Below, piece after piece: positions 1 to 8,049 of a stretch of 64,000 nt of DNA (within the stretch, counting starts at the first letter, position 1; the number at the start of each line of letters is the position of its first letter). The DNA comes from Pelomonas sp. CA6 (GTDB lineage: Bacteria; Pseudomonadota; Gammaproteobacteria; Burkholderiales; Burkholderiaceae_C). The DNA lies in assembly GCF_022549225.1 (NCBI RefSeq), contig NZ_JAKZFD010000014.1:1-64000 (forward strand), written 5' to 3'. The notes under the pieces are model-generated. The model worked only from the letters and a program-made list of their open reading frames with translations, made no database searches and was not told the DNA's origin. The translations under genes were made by a program, and so were the position numbers.

Positions 1-217
1 TATGGTCGCGGCGTCTCTCCGCGGCGGACAGCTGCCTGTCACGGCACGGCTTGTCAATAGCGCGGCGCGGCCCGCCTGCAACGCATGGGCTCCGGGCAAG
101 CCCCACGGCGCGGGGGGAGCGATTGACGCGCTGCACAACGCGCGGCACAAAATACGCTGTTTAGACTTCTGGCGGCCGAGGTTCTGTTTCCCGAGCCTTG
201 GGACCGCCCTTGTTTTC

Positions 218-2101
218 GTGAGTTCTTCCTCCGCGGACCGCAGCCCCGCTGCCCTGGCTGGTCTCACCATCGCCGCCCTGGGCGTCGTCTATGGCGATAT
301 CGGCACCAGCCCCCTCTATGCCCTCAAGGAGGTGTTCCATGGCGGCCATGTGCCGCTGACGCCGGACAACATCCTGGGCGTGCTCTCGCTGCTGTTCTGG
401 ACCATGACCATCGTGGTCTCGTTCAAGTACGTGCTGCTGATCCTGCGCGCCGACAACAATGGCGAAGGCGGCCTGATCGCGATGCTGGCGCTGGCCACCA
501 CCGCGGTGCGTGAAAAACCCAAGCTGCGCCGTGTGCTGATGATGGTGGGCCTGTTCGGCACGGCCATCTTCTTCGGCGACGCGGTGATCACGCCGGCGAT
601 GACGGTGCTGGGCGCGGTCGAGGGCATCGACGTCTATTTCCCCGAGTACGACGGCGCCATCGTGCCGCTGACCCTGCTGGTGCTGGCCGGGCTGTTCACC
701 GTGCAGCGCTTCGGCACCGCCGGCGTGGGCAAGGCCTTCGGTCCGGTGATGCTGGTGTGGTTCACCAGCCTGGCCCTGCTGGGCATTCCGCAGGTCCTTG
801 AGAATCCCCGGGTGCTGGCGGCGATCAACCCGGCCTATGCGCTGGAGTTCTGCCTGCACTACCGCTGGGTGGCCTTCGTGGCGCTGGGCGCGGTGGTGCT
901 GGTGGTGACCGGTGGCGAGGCGCTCTATGCCGACCTCGGGCACTTCGGCAAAAAGCCGATACGCATTGCCTGGTACGGCTTCGTGATGCCGGCCCTGGTC
1001 ATCAACTACTTCGGCCAGGGGGCCTTGCTGCTGGAGCGCCCCGAGGCGATCAAGAACCCCTTCTTCCTGATCGCACCGAGCTGGGCGGAGATCCCGCTGT
1101 TTGGCCTGGCCACGCTGGCGGCCATCGTCGCGTCGCAAGCGCTGATCACGGCCGCCTTCTCGGTCACCAAGCAGGCGGTGCAGCTGGGCATCCTGCCGCG
1201 CATGCGCATCCTGCACACCTCGGTGCGCGACACCGGCCAGATCTACGTGCCCTTCGTGAACTGGGGGCTGTTCGCCTTCGTTGTCGTCGCGGTGGTGTTC
1301 TTCGGCTCATCCAGCAAGCTGGCTGGCGCCTACGGCGTCGCGGTGACGATAGACATGACCATCACCACGGTGATGACCTTCTTCGTGATCCGCTTCGGCT
1401 GGAAGTACCCGCTGTGGCTGTGCGTCGCGGCGACCGGCGCCTTCTTCCTGATCGATGCCACCTTCCTCGCGTCCAATCTGCTGAAGGTCGCGCACGGCGG
1501 CTGGTTCCCGCTGCTGATCGGCGTGGGCATGTTCACGCTGATGCTGACCTGGAAGCAGGGGCGCCGGCTGCTGTCGGACAAGTTGCGCGAGGACGCGATC
1601 GACCTGCAGAGCTTCCTGAACGCGGTCTTCGTGAACCCGCCCACGCGCGTTGCCGGCACCGCGGTCTTCCTGGCCGCGGAACAGGGCGTGACGCCCAACG
1701 CGCTGCTGCACAACCTCAAGCACAACAAGGTGCTGCACGAGCAGAACCTCTTCGTCAGCGTGCGCCATCACGAGGTGCCCTGGGTCGGGTTCGACAAGCG
1801 CATCGAGGTCGAGAACCTGGGCCGCGACTGCTGGAAGGTGGTGCTGCACTTCGGCTTCAAGAACGAGCCCGACGTGCCCGAGGCGCTCAAGCTGCTGGAG
1901 CAGCGCGGCGTTCACCTGGACGAGATGGAGACCAGCTACTTCCTGTCGCGCGACATCGTGATCCCCACGATAGGCTCGGGCATGGCGCTGTGGCGCGAGA
2001 AGCTGTTCGCGAGCATGCACCGCAATGCGGCTGCCGCGGCGGACTTCCTGCATCTGCCGACCAACCGTATCGTCGAGCTCGGCTCCAAGGTCGAGATCTG
2101 A
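218..2101 (+). CDS. kup: Kup-family low-affinity K+ transporter
   Basis: Inner-membrane potassium uptake protein of the KUP/HAK/KT family, probably a K+/H+ symporter. The GTG at 218 is chosen because the conserved N-terminal block starts just after it: the family signature [16 protein letters not shown] lies at residues 25-40. From this start the protein is 627 aa, matching the usual 620-630. The reading frame stays open upstream to the window edge, but that part is Arg/Ala-rich with no family similarity. About twelve hydrophobic segments fill residues 12-455, followed by a soluble C-terminal domain of about 170 residues, as in E. coli Kup. It stands alone, with a 96-bp gap to the next gene. 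Family identity is clear; the exact start is less certain. Confidence 0.95.
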   Translation: MSSSSADRSPAALAGLTIAALGVVYGDIGTSPLYALKEVFHGGHVPLTPDNILGVLSLLFWTMTIVVSFKYVLLILRADNNGEGGLIAMLALATTAVREKPKLRRVLMMVGLFGTAIFFGDAVITPAMTVLGAVEGIDVYFPEYDGAIVPLTLLVLAGLFTVQRFGTAGVGKAFGPVMLVWFTSLALLGIPQVLENPRVLAAINPAYALEFCLHYRWVAFVALGAVVLVVTGGEALYADLGHFGKKPIRIAWYGFVMPALVINYFGQGALLLERPEAIKNPFFLIAPSWAEIPLFGLATLAAIVASQALITAAFSVTKQAVQLGILPRMRILHTSVRDTGQIYVPFVNWGLFAFVVVAVVFFGSSSKLAGAYGVAVTIDMTITTVMTFFVIRFGWKYPLWLCVAATGAFFLIDATFLASNLLKVAHGGWFPLLIGVGMFTLMLTWKQGRRLLSDKLREDAIDLQSFLNAVFVNPPTRVAGTAVFLAAEQGVTPNALLHNLKHNKVLHEQNLFVSVRHHEVPWVGFDKRIEVENLGRDCWKVVLHFGFKNEPDVPEALKLLEQRGVHLDEMETSYFLSRDIVIPTIGSGMALWREKLFASMHRNAAAAADFLHLPTNRIVELGSKVEI

Positions 2102-2197
2102 GGCGCCTGGTCCAAGGGTGATCTTGGCCTGGCGCGGATCGGGGTGGTCCGGCATTCGACCCGGTGTCTCCTGCCGTGAGAAGGGTGGACGATTGAC

Positions 2198-3370
2198 ATG
2201 AAACGCTGGACGCAAGACCTGTCCCTGTCGGCCGTGGTGGCCGGCTTCGTCGCCGTGCTGGTGGGCTACACCAGCTCGGTGGCCATCGTGTTCCAGGCCG
2301 CCCAGGCGCTGGGCGCGACCCAGGCGCAGATGGGATCCTGGCTGTGGGCCATCGGCCTGGGCACCGGGCTGACCAGTCTGGCGTTGTCGCTGTGGACGCG
2401 CCAGCCCGTGCTGACCGCCTACTCCACGCCGGGCGCCGCGCTGATCGCCAGCAGCTCCGGCCTCAGCATGGCCGAGGGCGTCGGCGCCTTTCTGATCTGC
2501 GGGCTGCTGATCAGCGTGGCCGGCTGGACGCGCTGGTTCGAGAAGGTCATGGACCGCATTCCCGTCCCCATCGCGTCGGCGCTGCTGGCCGGCGTGCTGG
2601 CGCGCTTCGCGCTGGACGCGGTGCTGGCCACCCGCAGCGCGCCGGCTCTGGTGATCGCGATGGCGCTGACCTTCCTGGCCGCGCGGCGCTGGTGGCCGCG
2701 CTATGCCGTGGTGCTGGTGCTGCTGGTGGGCACGGCCGTCGCGGCGCTGCAGGGGCGGCTGCACCTGGAGGCCATGCCGGCCTGGGGCGAGGTCTGGGCT
2801 CAGCCCGTGTTCACCGCGCCCAGCTTCAGCATGGCCGCGCTGGTGGGTGTGGCGCTGCCGTTGTTCCTGGTCACCATGGCCTCGCAGAACCTGCCCGGCG
2901 TCGCGGCGCAGCGCGCCGCCGGCTACCAGACGCCGGTCTCGGCCAGCGTGGGCAGCACGGGCGCGATGTCGGTGCTGCTCGCGCCCTTTGGCGGCTATGC
3001 CTTCAACCTGGCCGCCATCACGGCGGCGATCTGCATGGGCCGCGAGGCCCATGAGGACCCCGCGCGGCGCTACACCGCGTCGGTCAGCGCCGGGCTCTTC
3101 TACATCGCGGTCGGCCTGGCCGGTGGCGCGGTCGTTGGGCTGCTCAACGCCTTCCCGCGCGAGCTGGTCGCGGCCATCGCCGGGCTGGCCCTGCTGTCCA
3201 CCATCGCCGGTGGCCTGAGCGCGGCGCTGAAGGACGAGGCCCATCGAGATCCGGCGATCCTGACCTTCCTGGTCACCCTGTCCGGCATCACGATGCTGGG
3301 CGTGGGCTCGGCCTTCTGGGGCGTGGTCGCCGGCGCGGTTTCTCTGTTGGTGCAACACTTCAGGAAATGA
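2198..3370 (+). CDS. benE: BenE-family benzoate/H+ symporter
   Basis: Polytopic inner-membrane protein of 390 aa with about 11-12 hydrophobic segments, typical of the BenE family. The N-terminus (DLSLSAVVAGFVAVLVGYTS) and the block FGGYAFNLAAITAAICMG near residue 265 are hallmarks. The ATG at 2198 follows a purine-rich AAGGGTGG stretch. The family name comes from benzoate uptake in Acinetobacter, but no benzoate catabolic genes (ben, cat, box) lie nearby, so the substrate here is not established; many homologues sit alone as here. It is followed 49 bp later by gshB on the same strand, with no functional link visible. Confidence 0.88.
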   Translation: MKRWTQDLSLSAVVAGFVAVLVGYTSSVAIVFQAAQALGATQAQMGSWLWAIGLGTGLTSLALSLWTRQPVLTAYSTPGAALIASSSGLSMAEGVGAFLICGLLISVAGWTRWFEKVMDRIPVPIASALLAGVLARFALDAVLATRSAPALVIAMALTFLAARRWWPRYAVVLVLLVGTAVAALQGRLHLEAMPAWGEVWAQPVFTAPSFSMAALVGVALPLFLVTMASQNLPGVAAQRAAGYQTPVSASVGSTGAMSVLLAPFGGYAFNLAAITAAICMGREAHEDPARRYTASVSAGLFYIAVGLAGGAVVGLLNAFPRELVAAIAGLALLSTIAGGLSAALKDEAHRDPAILTFLVTLSGITMLGVGSAFWGVVAGAVSLLVQHFRK

Positions 3371-3419
3371 TCGGCGCGCCGCGCCGGTCGCTTCTCCACA
3401 TTGCATGCCAAGGCCTTCC

Positions 3420-4385
3420 ATGATCCTGCTGTTCGTCGCCGATCCGCTGCCTACCTTCAAGACCGCCAAGGACTCCAGCTTCGCGATGATGCGCGAGGCG
3501 GCGCGCCGCGGCCATGAAATCTGGGCCTGCGAGGTTCAGGACCTGGCCTGGCGCAGCGGCGGGCGGGTCACGGCGCATGGCGCGAAGCGCCTCGCGCTGA
3601 GCGCGGCGGCGCTGGCCAGCCAGGCCGGCGAGAAGGTGGAGCCCTGGTACGAACTCGCCGCGACGCAAGACCTGGCCCTGGCCGACGTCGACGCGGTGCT
3701 GATGCGCAAGGACCCGCCCTTTGATTCCGAGTTCTTCTACGCCACCCATCTGCTGCAGCAGGCCGAGCGCGAGGGCGCGCGCGTCTTCAACCGCCCCTCG
3801 GCGCTGCGCGAGCACCCCGAGAAGCTGGCGCTGATGGAGTTCGCCGAGCATGCGCCGCCCACGCTGGTGACGCGCTCGGCCGCGGCGATCCGTGCCTTCC
3901 ACGCCGAGCAGCGCGACATCATCCTGAAGCCGCTCGATGGCATGGGCGGCATGGGCATCTTCCGCGTCACCGCGGACGGGCTGAACCTGGGCAGCATCAT
4001 CGAGACGCTGAACAAGGGCGGCGCCCAGTCCGTGATGGTGCAGCGCTTCCTGCCCGAGATCGCCGAGGGCGACAAGCGCGTGCTGCTGATCGCCGGGGCG
4101 CCCGTGCCCTACAGCCTGGCGCGCATTCCGCAAGGCGGCGAGGTGCGCGGCAATCTCGCCGCGGGCGGCAAGGGTGTGGCCATGCCGCTGACCGAAACCG
4201 AGCGCGAGGTCGCCAAGGCGGTGGGCCCGGTGCTGGCCGCGCGCGGCCTGCTGCTTGTGGGCCTGGACCTGATCGGCGGCCGCATCACCGAGATCAACGT
4301 CACCAGCCCGACCTGTTTCCAGGAGATCACGGCGCAGACCGGCTTCGACGTGGCGGCCATGTTTGTCGACGCGCTGGAGCGCTGA
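3420..4385 (+). CDS. gshB: glutathione synthetase
   Basis: ATP-grasp enzyme that joins gamma-glutamylcysteine and glycine to make glutathione in the cytoplasm. The N-terminus MILLFVADPLPTFKTAKDSS matches the GshB preATP-grasp domain, which fixes the start at 3420. An in-frame ATG at 3405 would add only five residues. The ATP-binding loop KPLDGMGGMGIFRV is near residues 173-186 and the metal-binding end of the ATP-grasp, EINVTSPT, near residue 297. The length of 321 aa agrees with the usual 315-320. gshA is not in this window. Confidence 0.95.
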   Translation: MILLFVADPLPTFKTAKDSSFAMMREAARRGHEIWACEVQDLAWRSGGRVTAHGAKRLALSAAALASQAGEKVEPWYELAATQDLALADVDAVLMRKDPPFDSEFFYATHLLQQAEREGARVFNRPSALREHPEKLALMEFAEHAPPTLVTRSAAAIRAFHAEQRDIILKPLDGMGGMGIFRVTADGLNLGSIIETLNKGGAQSVMVQRFLPEIAEGDKRVLLIAGAPVPYSLARIPQGGEVRGNLAAGGKGVAMPLTETEREVAKAVGPVLAARGLLLVGLDLIGGRITEINVTSPTCFQEITAQTGFDVAAMFVDALER

Positions 4386-4400
4386 GGGTCGGAGGGCGCC

Positions 4401-5801
4401 TCAGCGCCGCACCAGACGCAGACGCAGCGGCTGTGCGGGCCTCAGCATGATGTTGAGCACCGGCCGGGGCGTGGGCGCGCCAGGCACCGGTGTCAGACGG
4501 TGGCGCTGCAGGATCATCGCGGCGATCAGCGTGATCTCGGTCAGCGCGAAATGGCTGCCCAGGCAGACCCGCGGCCCGGCGCCGAAGGGCAGCCAGGCGC
4601 CGCGCGGAATCTCGGCATGGCCGCTGGCCGGGTCGAAGCGCTCCGGCCGGAAGGTCTCCGGCTCCTCGAACCAGCGCGGGTCGCGCTGCGTGATCGCCGG
4701 GGTCAGGCGCACATTGGCGCCCGGCGGCAGTTCGTAGTCGCCGACGCGGATGGGCGCGGTCGTCGTGCGCGCGAACAGCGCGGGCGCCGGCGGGTACAGG
4801 CGCAACACTTCCTTCACGCACAGGCCCAGCCAGCGCAGCCGCGGCAGATCCTCGGCCGTGGGAACGCGCCCTTGCAGCACCTGGTCGACCTCCTCGATCG
4901 CGCGCGCCTGCGCCTGCGGATGGGCGGCCATGCACCAGCCCCACCAGGTCAGCGCCGCGGCACTGGTTTCATGTCCGGCGAGGAAGGTGGTCATGCATTC
5001 GTCGCGCAGCCGGCGCGGGCTCAGGGGCTGGCCCTGTTCATCGCGCAGCTGCAGCAGGTGCTGCAGCAGGTCCGCCTGCGCCTCGGGGCGTTCGCGCCGG
5101 CGCGCCAGCTCCGACAGGACGAGCTGCTCCAGCACCCGCAGCGCCTCCCGCTTGGGCGCTTTCCAGGGCGCCCACTGCGGCGCGCTGACGGGCCAGTACA
5201 TCTCGCGCATCGCGATCACGCTGATCTGGTGCACCGCGTCGGCGGCGCGGCGGCTCTGCGCTTCGTCGTTGTGCGAGAACAGGCTGCGCAGGATCACGTC
5301 CATGGTCAGCTGCGTCATCGCGTGCTCGAACGCAAAGTCCGACAGCGCATCCCAGCGCCGCAGCGCCGTGTCGGCGGCCTGCGTCATCAGCGGCACGAAG
5401 GCCTCCACCTGGCGCGGGTTGAAGCTGGGCTGCAGCATCTGGCGCCGACGCTTCCAGTCCTCGCCCTCGGCGGTCAGCACGCTGTGCCCGTGGACGGCGG
5501 TAAAGACCTCGATGCCGCGCTTCCAGCGCACCAGGTGGTCATGGCTGGCGATGAGCAGCTCGCGGATCTGGTCGGGATGGGCCAGGCTGTAGTCGCGGTA
5601 GTGCATCAGCCGCATGTAGACCAGGTCGCCATGGCGCTGGTGCAGCCGGCCCATGAAACCCAGGTAGTCGCGCGACATCTCGCGCAGCAGCGGCAGGCCC
5701 AGCCAGCGGGCGGAGGGGCCGGGAGGGCGGGCGCCGGAAGGCGCGGTGTCCTGTCTTTCCTGCCGCGGGCCGGGGTGCGTCGAAGGCGTCGAAGTGTCCA
5801 T
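4401..5801 (-). CDS. cytochrome P450
   Basis: Haem-thiolate monooxygenase of 466 aa with no membrane anchor visible. All signature elements are intact: I-helix AGHETS at residues 275-280, K-helix ExxR (E331, R334), the PERF motif near residue 388, and the haem loop FGAGPRVCLG with axial ligand C413. The family is close to the eukaryotic-like E-class (group IV) P450s found in many proteobacteria. No ferredoxin or reductase gene is adjacent, so electron donors must be encoded elsewhere. The start at 5801 gives a Pro-rich N-terminal leader before the WLGLPLLREM block. It is divergent, across 104 bp, from an AraC-type regulator that may control it. The substrate is unknown. Confidence 0.93.
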   Translation of the reverse strand: MDTSTPSTHPGPRQERQDTAPSGARPPGPSARWLGLPLLREMSRDYLGFMGRLHQRHGDLVYMRLMHYRDYSLAHPDQIRELLIASHDHLVRWKRGIEVFTAVHGHSVLTAEGEDWKRRRQMLQPSFNPRQVEAFVPLMTQAADTALRRWDALSDFAFEHAMTQLTMDVILRSLFSHNDEAQSRRAADAVHQISVIAMREMYWPVSAPQWAPWKAPKREALRVLEQLVLSELARRRERPEAQADLLQHLLQLRDEQGQPLSPRRLRDECMTTFLAGHETSAAALTWWGWCMAAHPQAQARAIEEVDQVLQGRVPTAEDLPRLRWLGLCVKEVLRLYPPAPALFARTTTAPIRVGDYELPPGANVRLTPAITQRDPRWFEEPETFRPERFDPASGHAEIPRGAWLPFGAGPRVCLGSHFALTEITLIAAMILQRHRLTPVPGAPTPRPVLNIMLRPAQPLRLRLVRR

Positions 5802-5905
5802 GGCCGCGATGCTCCCGGGGCAGCCCGGGTCCCGTCTTGAACGAATGCGACATGGCCCAGGGTATTCCCGCATGGCGAGCGCGCTGCCTACACTAGCCGC
5901 ACATC

Positions 5906-6760
5906 ATGGATCTGCATCCCGATACCGTCGCCCGGCTGCTGGTGCCGGGCCTGTCGCTGGCCGGCTGCGTGCAAGCCCATCTGTGGCGCGATACCACCCC
6001 AGCGGCCCACCTGAGCGAATCGCAGCGCACCAGCTGGTTTCCCGCCTCGCCGCTGTGCGCGCTGTCGTGGACGCTGGACGGCGACGGCTGGCGCGTCGAC
6101 GAAGCCGGCACGCTGTGGCCCATCCCCAGCCGCTGCATGCTGGGCGGGCCGCAGACACGGCCGCTGCAGTACCGCTCGACCGGCGGCGTGCGTGTCTTCA
6201 TGACCGGCCTGACGCCCGATGCGCTGCACGCGCTGACCGGGCTGGACATTTCCACGCTGACGGACCGGGCCCTGCCCATGGACGAGCTGCTGGGGCCGGA
6301 ATGGCAGGCGCTGAACCGGCGCATGCTGGCCGCCGCCGACGAGCTGGAATGCCAGCGCCTGCTGGAGGACTTCCTGCTGCCGCGCTGGCGCGCGCGCCGC
6401 ATGGCGGCGGCCCCGGCCAGCCGGCTCTACCAGGACTGGATGCAACACCTGGCCCTGCGCGCGGTGGCCGCCGGTCATGGCGCCAGCCTGCGCCAGGTCG
6501 AGCGACGCATCAAGCAGTGGAGCGGGCAGAGCCTGCGTGCGCTGCGCGGCCTCAGCCGCGCCGACGTGGCCTTCCGCCAGGTGCGCCGCGACGGCGAGTC
6601 CGGCTCGCTGACCTGGAGCGTGCTGGCCCAGGACACCGGCTATGCCGACCAGGCCCATCTGTGCCGCGAGACGCGTCGGGTCACCGGCTTCAGCCCCGAG
6701 GACCTGCGCCGGCGCCTGGTCGAGGAAGAGGCCTTCTGGGCCTACCGCGTGTGGGAGTAG
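5906..6760 (+). CDS. AraC-family transcriptional regulator
   Basis: Protein of 284 aa with an N-terminal sensing region that I do not recognise and a C-terminal AraC/XylS double helix-turn-helix at about residues 180-272 (RQVERRIKQWSGQSLRALRG, then SVLAQDTGYADQAHLCRETR and the closing FSPEDLRRRL). This end is the standard AraC DNA-binding fold with its conserved GYADQAHL helix. A TACACT hexamer at 5889-5894 precedes the ATG closely, with no clear Shine-Dalgarno. It is divergent from the P450 gene, which is its most likely target; that link is inferred from position only. Confidence 0.88.
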   Translation: MDLHPDTVARLLVPGLSLAGCVQAHLWRDTTPAAHLSESQRTSWFPASPLCALSWTLDGDGWRVDEAGTLWPIPSRCMLGGPQTRPLQYRSTGGVRVFMTGLTPDALHALTGLDISTLTDRALPMDELLGPEWQALNRRMLAAADELECQRLLEDFLLPRWRARRMAAAPASRLYQDWMQHLALRAVAAGHGASLRQVERRIKQWSGQSLRALRGLSRADVAFRQVRRDGESGSLTWSVLAQDTGYADQAHLCRETRRVTGFSPEDLRRRLVEEEAFWAYRVWE

Positions 6761-6827
6761 GCTTGGCGTGGCGCCGGGGCGTGGTGTAAAGAATCGTGCC
6801 CGGAGCCGGCCGGCCCGGGCCTGACGC

Positions 6828-6833
6828 CACAAT
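6828..6833 (+). promoter_or_regulatory. -10-like hexamer CACAAT directly upstream of ATG 6841
   Basis: CACAAT ends 7 nt before the start codon of the lipoprotein gene and no Shine-Dalgarno is present, so a transcript starting at the usual distance would begin at or next to the ATG. No clear -35 is visible. Confidence 0.4.
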
Positions 6834-6840
6834 CGCCGCC

Positions 6841-8010
6841 ATGATGCCGACCCGTCCCGATGTTCCGCGCCGCCGTCTGCTCACGGCCCTCGCGGCGAGC
6901 GGTCTGCTCGCGGCCTGTGGTACCGCGCCCGATCCGGCGCAGCGGGTGCGCGAACGCCAGCGCCAGCAGGCCGGCCAGCTGCAGCGCGCCGGCTATCGCG
7001 GCGACGAGCCGCCACGCGCGCTGGCCGAGCAACACCTGACCCTGCGTCCGGACGGCGAGCCGCTGGAGTTGCTGCTGTTGCAGCCGCAGGGTGGCGCGGC
7101 CCTGCCTTGGGTGCTCTACCTGCCCGGACTGGGCGAAGGGCCGGAGGGCGGGGCGGTCTGGCGCCGCGCCTGGGCGCAGGCCGGCCATGCCGTGCTGTCG
7201 GTACAAGCGCTGACGGAGGACGAGCAGGCCTGGCGCTCCGAGCTGGCCCGCGCGGCCGAATTCGCCCGCCTGGGCCGCGAACGCCATGCGCCGGCGGTGC
7301 TGGCGCAGCGCCTGGCGCGGCTCAAGGCACTGCTGGCGACCCTGCACGGGCCCGCGGGCGTGGGCCACGGCGTGCTGGCGGGCCTGCGCCGCGGCGGCCA
7401 CGCGCTGGCGGGCTTCGACCTCGGCGCCAGCACGGCCTGGGCGCTGGCGAATGAGACGGACGTCCCGGCGCCGGCGTCCCTGGTGCTGCTCAGCCCCTCG
7501 CTCGCTGAGGCGCAGCGCCAGGAACCGGCCTGGCGCTGGCCGCGCCAGCCGCTGCTGCTGGCGGCCGGCTCGCTGGACCAGGATCCGATGGAATGGGCTC
7601 AGCCCGCCGCGCGGCTGCCGGACTGGTTCGCTGCCGCGCCGCGGCCCGGCCAGCACCTGCTGATGCTGGACGGAGCCCGCCATGCCCAGCTCTCGGGCAG
7701 CCTGCCGCTGGCGGGCCTGCAGACCGCGCGCAGCACCTTGCCCATGGCCACGCCAGAGAGCGGTGTCGGGCGTGGTCGATCCGGGCGCGGCGCCGGAGGC
7801 ACCCAGGAAGGCAACCCGCGTCGCCTGCCTTCGGCGGCCCGCCTGCCGGTGGCCGAGACCTATGGCACCGAGTCCTACCAGACCGCGCTGCGCGCCTGCT
7901 CGCTGGCGCTGCTGGACGCCGAGCTGCGCGGCCAGGCCGCGGCGCGCGACTGGCTCGCGCGCGAGGCGCCGGGCTGGCTGGGCGCGATGGGCGAGCTGCG
8001 CGGCGGCTGA
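6841..8010 (+). CDS. lipoprotein with alpha/beta-hydrolase-like fold, unknown function
   Basis: Predicted exported lipoprotein of 389 aa. The N-terminus has three arginines (R10-R12), a hydrophobic stretch and the lipobox LLAAC with Cys26, so it may use the Tat route. The body resembles an alpha/beta hydrolase: VLYLPGLGEGPE near residue 90 looks like the oxyanion-hole strand-loop, and AGFDLGAS near residue 198 sits where the nucleophile elbow would be. It carries Asp rather than Ser (GFDLG instead of GxSxG). If that alignment is right, a classical serine hydrolase mechanism is unlikely. Residues 300-345 form a Gly/Arg/Ser-rich linker before a helical end. It is 39 bp upstream of the ABC-F gene. 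I do not recognise a characterised relative. Confidence 0.6.
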   Translation: MMPTRPDVPRRRLLTALAASGLLAACGTAPDPAQRVRERQRQQAGQLQRAGYRGDEPPRALAEQHLTLRPDGEPLELLLLQPQGGAALPWVLYLPGLGEGPEGGAVWRRAWAQAGHAVLSVQALTEDEQAWRSELARAAEFARLGRERHAPAVLAQRLARLKALLATLHGPAGVGHGVLAGLRRGGHALAGFDLGASTAWALANETDVPAPASLVLLSPSLAEAQRQEPAWRWPRQPLLLAAGSLDQDPMEWAQPAARLPDWFAAAPRPGQHLLMLDGARHAQLSGSLPLAGLQTARSTLPMATPESGVGRGRSGRGAGGTQEGNPRRLPSAARLPVAETYGTESYQTALRACSLALLDAELRGQAAARDWLAREAPGWLGAMGELRGG

Positions 8011-8036
8011 CCGCGGGGCGGGGCGCGGCCCTCTGG

Positions 8037-8042
8037 GACAAT
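8037..8042 (+). promoter_or_regulatory. -10-like hexamer GACAAT directly upstream of ATG 8050
   Basis: GACAAT ends 7 nt before the ABC-F start codon, the same spacing as at 6828-6833. No Shine-Dalgarno precedes the gene, so a leaderless or near-leaderless transcript is predicted. Confidence 0.4.
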
Positions 8043-8049
8043 CGCGCCC

